Part shown: piece by piece, positions 61,025 through 64,000 of the stretch
How positions within the stretch are numbered: position 1 is the first letter of the stretch
Layout of the letters: every line of letters begins with the position of its first letter
Assembly (NCBI RefSeq): GCF_900109525.1
Contig: NZ_FOAN01000005.1
Coordinates: 310,001 to 374,000, forward strand
Length of the DNA: 64,000 bases
Direction: 5' to 3'
From: Allobosea lupini
GTDB lineage: Bacteria > Pseudomonadota > Alphaproteobacteria > Rhizobiales > Beijerinckiaceae
The notes under the pieces: model-generated
Told to the model about the DNA's origin: nothing
Database searches by the model: none
The model's input: only the letters and a program-made list of their open reading frames with translations
Program-made: the position numbers and the translations under genes

Positions 61025-62734
61025 TCAGGGTGACGCCTGCGCCTGCCGGGTCGCGCGCAGCAGTTCACGCGGCAGCGCACCGGTCTGGCGCTCCACCATG
61101 CGGTGCACGACAGGCGGCTCAGGCCCGATATGCAGATCCCTGACCCGGTCGCCGATTTCGGCGTCGGCTTGGGTGACGCGCTGGGCCTGGCGGACATATT
61201 CGACCCAGGTCGGGCTGTCGTAGCGTTCGATCCAGAGCTCGGCGTCGGTCAGGTCGCGCAGCAGCGACCAGTGGCGGGCACCGTCGCGGCGGCGGATGCG
61301 CCGGCGTTCCTCCATCGCCTTCAGGAACTCGACGACATCCTCCTGCCTGATCCGCCATTCGATGGTGACGAAGACCGGGCCGCTGCGCGGCTCGATGTCG
61401 ACCGCGACCTCAGGCTTTCGCCAGCGGCCGAGCGGATCGAGATTGAGCGCCTCCAGCGGGGGCAACTGGTAGCGCAGCCCGACGGCCGCGCCGAAGACGA
61501 GCGCGACTGCCGCCGCGATGAGACCGCCGGCCGGGCCGGAATGAAGGGTGAACCAGCCCCAGGCCCAGCTGCCCGCGGCCATGCCGCCGAAGGCCGCCAT
61601 CTGGTAGAGCGCCAGCGCGCGTCCCACCACCCAGCGCGGCGCCGACAGCTGCACAGTCGAATTGAAGGTCGAGAGCGCCAGCACCCAGCAGGCGCCACCG
61701 GCCGCAAGTGCCGGCATGGTGAGCCACATGGTCGGGCTCAGCCCCACCACCAGGGCCGCGGCCGCATAGGTCAGGAAGGTCAGGCGCACGAGGGTCTCGG
61801 TGCTGAAACGACGGCGCAGCCGGGCGCTGACGAAGGCTCCGGCGACCGCGCCGGCGCCGAAGGCGCCCAGCAGGATGCCGTATGTCAGCGGGCCGCCGCG
61901 CACGAGATCGCGTGCGACCAGCGGCATCAGAGCGAGGCCGACGATGCCGCCGAAACCGAAGAGAAAGGCGCGCAGAATGACGGCGCGGATATTGGGCGAC
62001 ATCGCGACATAGCGCAGACCGGCGCCCATCGCGAGCAGGAACGTCTCGCGCGGCAGCACGCGCTCGACCCGCGGCGGTTGCCAGCGGGCCAGCACGACGA
62101 TGAGGCCGATATAGCTGAAGGCATTGACGACGAAGGCTGCGACCGCGCCGAAGGCGGCGACGATGGCGCCGCCGATCGCCGGGCCGACGCTGCGGGCGAT
62201 GTTGAAGGCGACGCTGTTCAGCGTCACCGCCGCCGGCACCTCGGGTCGCGGCACCATGTCGCCGACCGAGGACTGCCAGGCGGGGTTGTTGAGCGCGTTG
62301 CCACAACCGAGCAGGAAGGTGAAGGTCAGGAGCAGCCAGGGCGAGAGCAGTCCATGCCAGGCAAAGACCGCCAGCATGATCGAAACGGCGAGCATGAAGC
62401 CCTGCGCCGTCAGCAGGATGCGGCGACGGTCGTAATTGTCCGCGATCGCGCCGGCGGCAAGCGAGAACAGCATCACCGGCAGCGCGGTCGAGGCCTGGAC
62501 GAGCGCGACCATGTCCGGCGAATTGGAGAGCGAAGTCATCAGCCAGGCTGCGCCCACCATCTGGACCAGGCCGCCGAAGTTCGAGGCAAGGCTGGCGATC
62601 CAGACCGCGCGGAAGATCGGCTGGCGCAACGGCGCAAAGGCCGAATAGCGCCCGTCATCTGGCTTCAGGCCCTCGGCGGCGAGGTCGGCCTCGGCGGTTT
62701 CGGCAGTGGTCTGCGTGGCTGGCTCTTGCGGCAT
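61025..62734 (-). CDS. MFS exporter (MFS_3/EntS-like) with C-terminal soluble domain
   Basis: 569 residues. About twelve membrane helices fill residues 35-430, opening with QPIFRAVWIASLASNFGGLV; AAGAIADNYDRRRILL is the typical cytoplasmic loop. The last 120 residues (VFVTIEWRIRQEDVVEFLKA and HWSLLRDLTDAELWIERY) look like an antibiotic-monooxygenase/Dabb-type domain, as in the MFS_3 family. A role in export of siderophores or toxic metabolites is typical; the cargo is unknown. Confidence 0.9.
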   Translation of the reverse strand: MPQEPATQTTAETAEADLAAEGLKPDDGRYSAFAPLRQPIFRAVWIASLASNFGGLVQMVGAAWLMTSLSNSPDMVALVQASTALPVMLFSLAAGAIADNYDRRRILLTAQGFMLAVSIMLAVFAWHGLLSPWLLLTFTFLLGCGNALNNPAWQSSVGDMVPRPEVPAAVTLNSVAFNIARSVGPAIGGAIVAAFGAVAAFVVNAFSYIGLIVVLARWQPPRVERVLPRETFLLAMGAGLRYVAMSPNIRAVILRAFLFGFGGIVGLALMPLVARDLVRGGPLTYGILLGAFGAGAVAGAFVSARLRRRFSTETLVRLTFLTYAAAALVVGLSPTMWLTMPALAAGGACWVLALSTFNSTVQLSAPRWVVGRALALYQMAAFGGMAAGSWAWGWFTLHSGPAGGLIAAAVALVFGAAVGLRYQLPPLEALNLDPLGRWRKPEVAVDIEPRSGPVFVTIEWRIRQEDVVEFLKAMEERRRIRRRDGARHWSLLRDLTDAELWIERYDSPTWVEYVRQAQRVTQADAEIGDRVRDLHIGPEPPVVHRMVERQTGALPRELLRATRQAQASP

Positions 62735-63057
62735 GCCACAGTTAGAGCATGCCGGCGGGCGATGGGAAGCCGCGCTGCGCCATTGTCCATCATCAGATGA
62801 TTTGAGACTGTTTTCACGAACGAAAGCTGGGGCTCATCCGGGTTTCACGGGCGGCTTCGGGACGATGATGCGCCCTGTGTTCCAGGCAGGCCCTGATGGG
62901 TCGGTTGAGCTTCGACAGGCATGACGCATCTGACAGAAGCAAACCGTCATCGCAGCAGCGCGAGATCAATCGCCTGGGCGAGCGCGGCTATGCCCGCATC
63001 GCTTTCCATGAAAAATACAATGTTAATCCTCGGCCACCGCAGCGGCAGGGCCATGCC
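62735..63057. other. 323-base region without a supported gene
   Basis: It separates the MFS exporter from the decayed GntR gene. Its one clear structure is the 13-base palindrome ATCATCAGATGAT at 62789-62801, 55 bases before the exporter ATG, where a repressor of the exporter could bind. Nothing else is seen. Confidence 0.5.
62789..62801. promoter_or_regulatory. Palindrome upstream of the MFS exporter
   Basis: ATCATCAGATGAT is a perfect inverted repeat around one central base. Its position upstream of the exporter gene suits a MarR- or TetR-type operator, but no such regulator gene is in the window. Confidence 0.35.
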
Positions 63058-63456
63058 TCAGCGCGACAGGATCGGGCGAATGCGCGCCAGATTCTCGATC
63101 GTGTGGGCCAGATGGGCGCGCAGTCGGTCGGCCGCTTCGTCCTGATCGCGGCGCGCGAGGCTGTCGAGGATGGCGAGATGCTCCTCGCATTGCGCGCGGT
63201 AACGCTTGCGGTCCAGCATCGACCGGTAGGACAGCAGGCGGCGCACGCGATTGAGCCGCCTGATCGTATCGAGGAAGAACGGGTTGCCGCTCGCTCCGAC
63301 GATCGTCTCATGGAAGCGCACCCGCGCTCGTGCAGCGCGTCAGCGGAATCGGTCTCGATCGCGCCCGCGGCACGATCAACGTGATCATGCGGTTCGCCTC
63401 GATCGCGGGACACTCCGATCCTTGATATCGGACGTCTCCTCCACGAGCACAGACAT
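63058..63456 (-). pseudogene. Decayed FCD-type GntR regulator
   Basis: The 3' part is an intact FCD end: VRFHETIVGASGNPFFLDTI through HLAHTIENLARIRPILSR. Upstream pieces continue in other frames: AAGAIETDSADALHERG, then AIEANRMI, then MSVLVEETSDIKDRS at the 5' end. At least two frameshifts are needed, and the helix-turn-helix is missing, as if deleted. The gene cannot make a DNA-binding regulator. It may once have governed a neighbouring gene. Confidence 0.75.
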
Positions 63457-63577
63457 GCGCTATGAACATTTGGCGGGTGTAAGGTCATGCCCGCCGTGAT
63501 TGCCCCTGCGGGGAGGCGTGCTCAACATTGCCGTCCCGGACGTGCTTCGCGATCGCCAGGTTTGGGACTGAAAGTCG

Positions 63578-64000
63578 ATGACCGAGGGACGACAGTCCGA
63601 TATCCGCATTCTCGTCAGCGGCGGACGCGGCCGGCTTGCCAGCGTGCTGTCGCTCGTCGGCGGGGATCGTGTACAGGCTTTGCCGCGCGCCGAGCTCGAC
63701 ATCTGCGATGCCTTCGCCTTTCAGGCTGCGCTCGCGAGGCTGAAACCGGACGTCGTCATCAATGCGGCGGCGATCAGCGCCCTCGAGGCCTGCGAGCGCG
63801 CGCCGGAGCGAGCACACGCCGTCAACGCGCTGGCCCCCGGCCATATGGCGCATGCCTGCTCAGAGGCCGGAACGCCATTCGTCCACCTGTCGACGGATTA
63901 CGTCTTCGGCGCCCCGACTGATCGCCCGTGGCGGGAAGCCGATCCGGTATCGCCGATCAACCTGTACGGAAAGCTGAAGGCCGAAGCCGAGCGACATGTC
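63578..64000 (+). CDS. dTDP-4-dehydrorhamnose reductase-like SDR (RmlD/RfbD), N-terminal part
   Basis: The first 141 residues are inside the window; the gene continues past base 64000. Features are the glycine-rich GGRGRLAS near the N-terminus, PDVVINAAAISALEACE, HLSTDYVFGAPT, and the catalytic YGKLK. These match RmlD-type extended SDRs that complete dTDP-rhamnose synthesis for surface polysaccharide; MAT2B-like and other NAD-dependent epimerases are similar. The usual GxxGQLG is changed to GRGRLAS. Confidence 0.8.
   Translation, partial: MTEGRQSDIRILVSGGRGRLASVLSLVGGDRVQALPRAELDICDAFAFQAALARLKPDVVINAAAISALEACERAPERAHAVNALAPGHMAHACSEAGTPFVHLSTDYVFGAPTDRPWREADPVSPINLYGKLKAEAERHV

Overview
The window is high-GC bacterial DNA, densely packed with co-directional genes whose stops and starts often overlap by 4 bases (ATGA/GTGA). 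The gene content points to a metabolically versatile soil or rhizosphere alphaproteobacterium, probably Hyphomicrobiales and perhaps Bosea-like: many LysR and GntR regulators, two tripartite tricarboxylate (TTT) binding proteins, several ABC uptake systems, FixJ-type two-component proteins and a CGTCAT...ATGACG interspersed repeat. The lineage is inferred from style and content only. I saw no rRNA, tRNA, CRISPR, phage or transposase.

Layout. 1-8057 (minus): a PrpF/GalD-type tautomerase (cut by the window edge), a TTT binding protein and a 6PGDH-like dehydrogenase lie downstream of a coupled kinase-response regulator-LysR chain. Next come a nitrate/taurine-type ABC ATPase and a double-domain permease with no binding protein. 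8122-18822 (minus): one catabolic operon with a complete oligopeptide-type ABC importer, HyuA/HyuB (ATP-dependent cyclic-amide hydrolase) and a D-threonine aldolase-like enzyme, read divergently from a LysR gene. 19982-25185: a second peptide-type binding protein with two permeases but no ATPases, an orphan OmpR-type regulator and an RpiB-like isomerase. 25332-31530: an ABC_sub_bind protein coupled to a hybrid histidine kinase, a divergent hydroxymethylbilane synthase, and a glutamate-1-semialdehyde-aminotransferase-like enzyme.

31687-40457: a HutC-type GntR regulator, an aldehyde dehydrogenase, a full spermidine/putrescine-type ABC importer, a flavin monooxygenase and an Asp/Glu-racemase-family protein that lacks both usual catalytic cysteines. 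40470-56259 looks like the most novel part. One side (minus) is an operon of a divergent aconitase, a dihydropyrimidinase/imidase-like hydrolase, an isochorismatase-family amidase and a Rid protein. The other side (plus) is an FCD-GntR regulator, an isocitrate-lyase/PEP-mutase-family lyase, a fumarate-reductase-like flavoprotein and a LysR. Then follow an SDR, a two-component flavin monooxygenase pair, and a complete TctC-TctB-TctA transporter with an NTF2-like protein. A TGTTGACA element recurs at these promoters, with 14 identical bases before the aconitase and tctC genes, which suggests one regulon. The working hypothesis is import and stepwise breakdown of an unusual polycarboxylate or cyclic imide: ring opening, deamidation, flavin oxidation, hydration, then C-C lyase.

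56477-64000: a large glycine-rich autotransporter with passenger-associated repeats, an MFS_3-type exporter with a C-terminal soluble domain, a decayed FCD-GntR pseudogene, and the start of a dTDP-4-dehydrorhamnose reductase-like gene cut by the window end. Starts were chosen by eye from family alignment and ribosome-binding sites; no database search or computed statistic was available.
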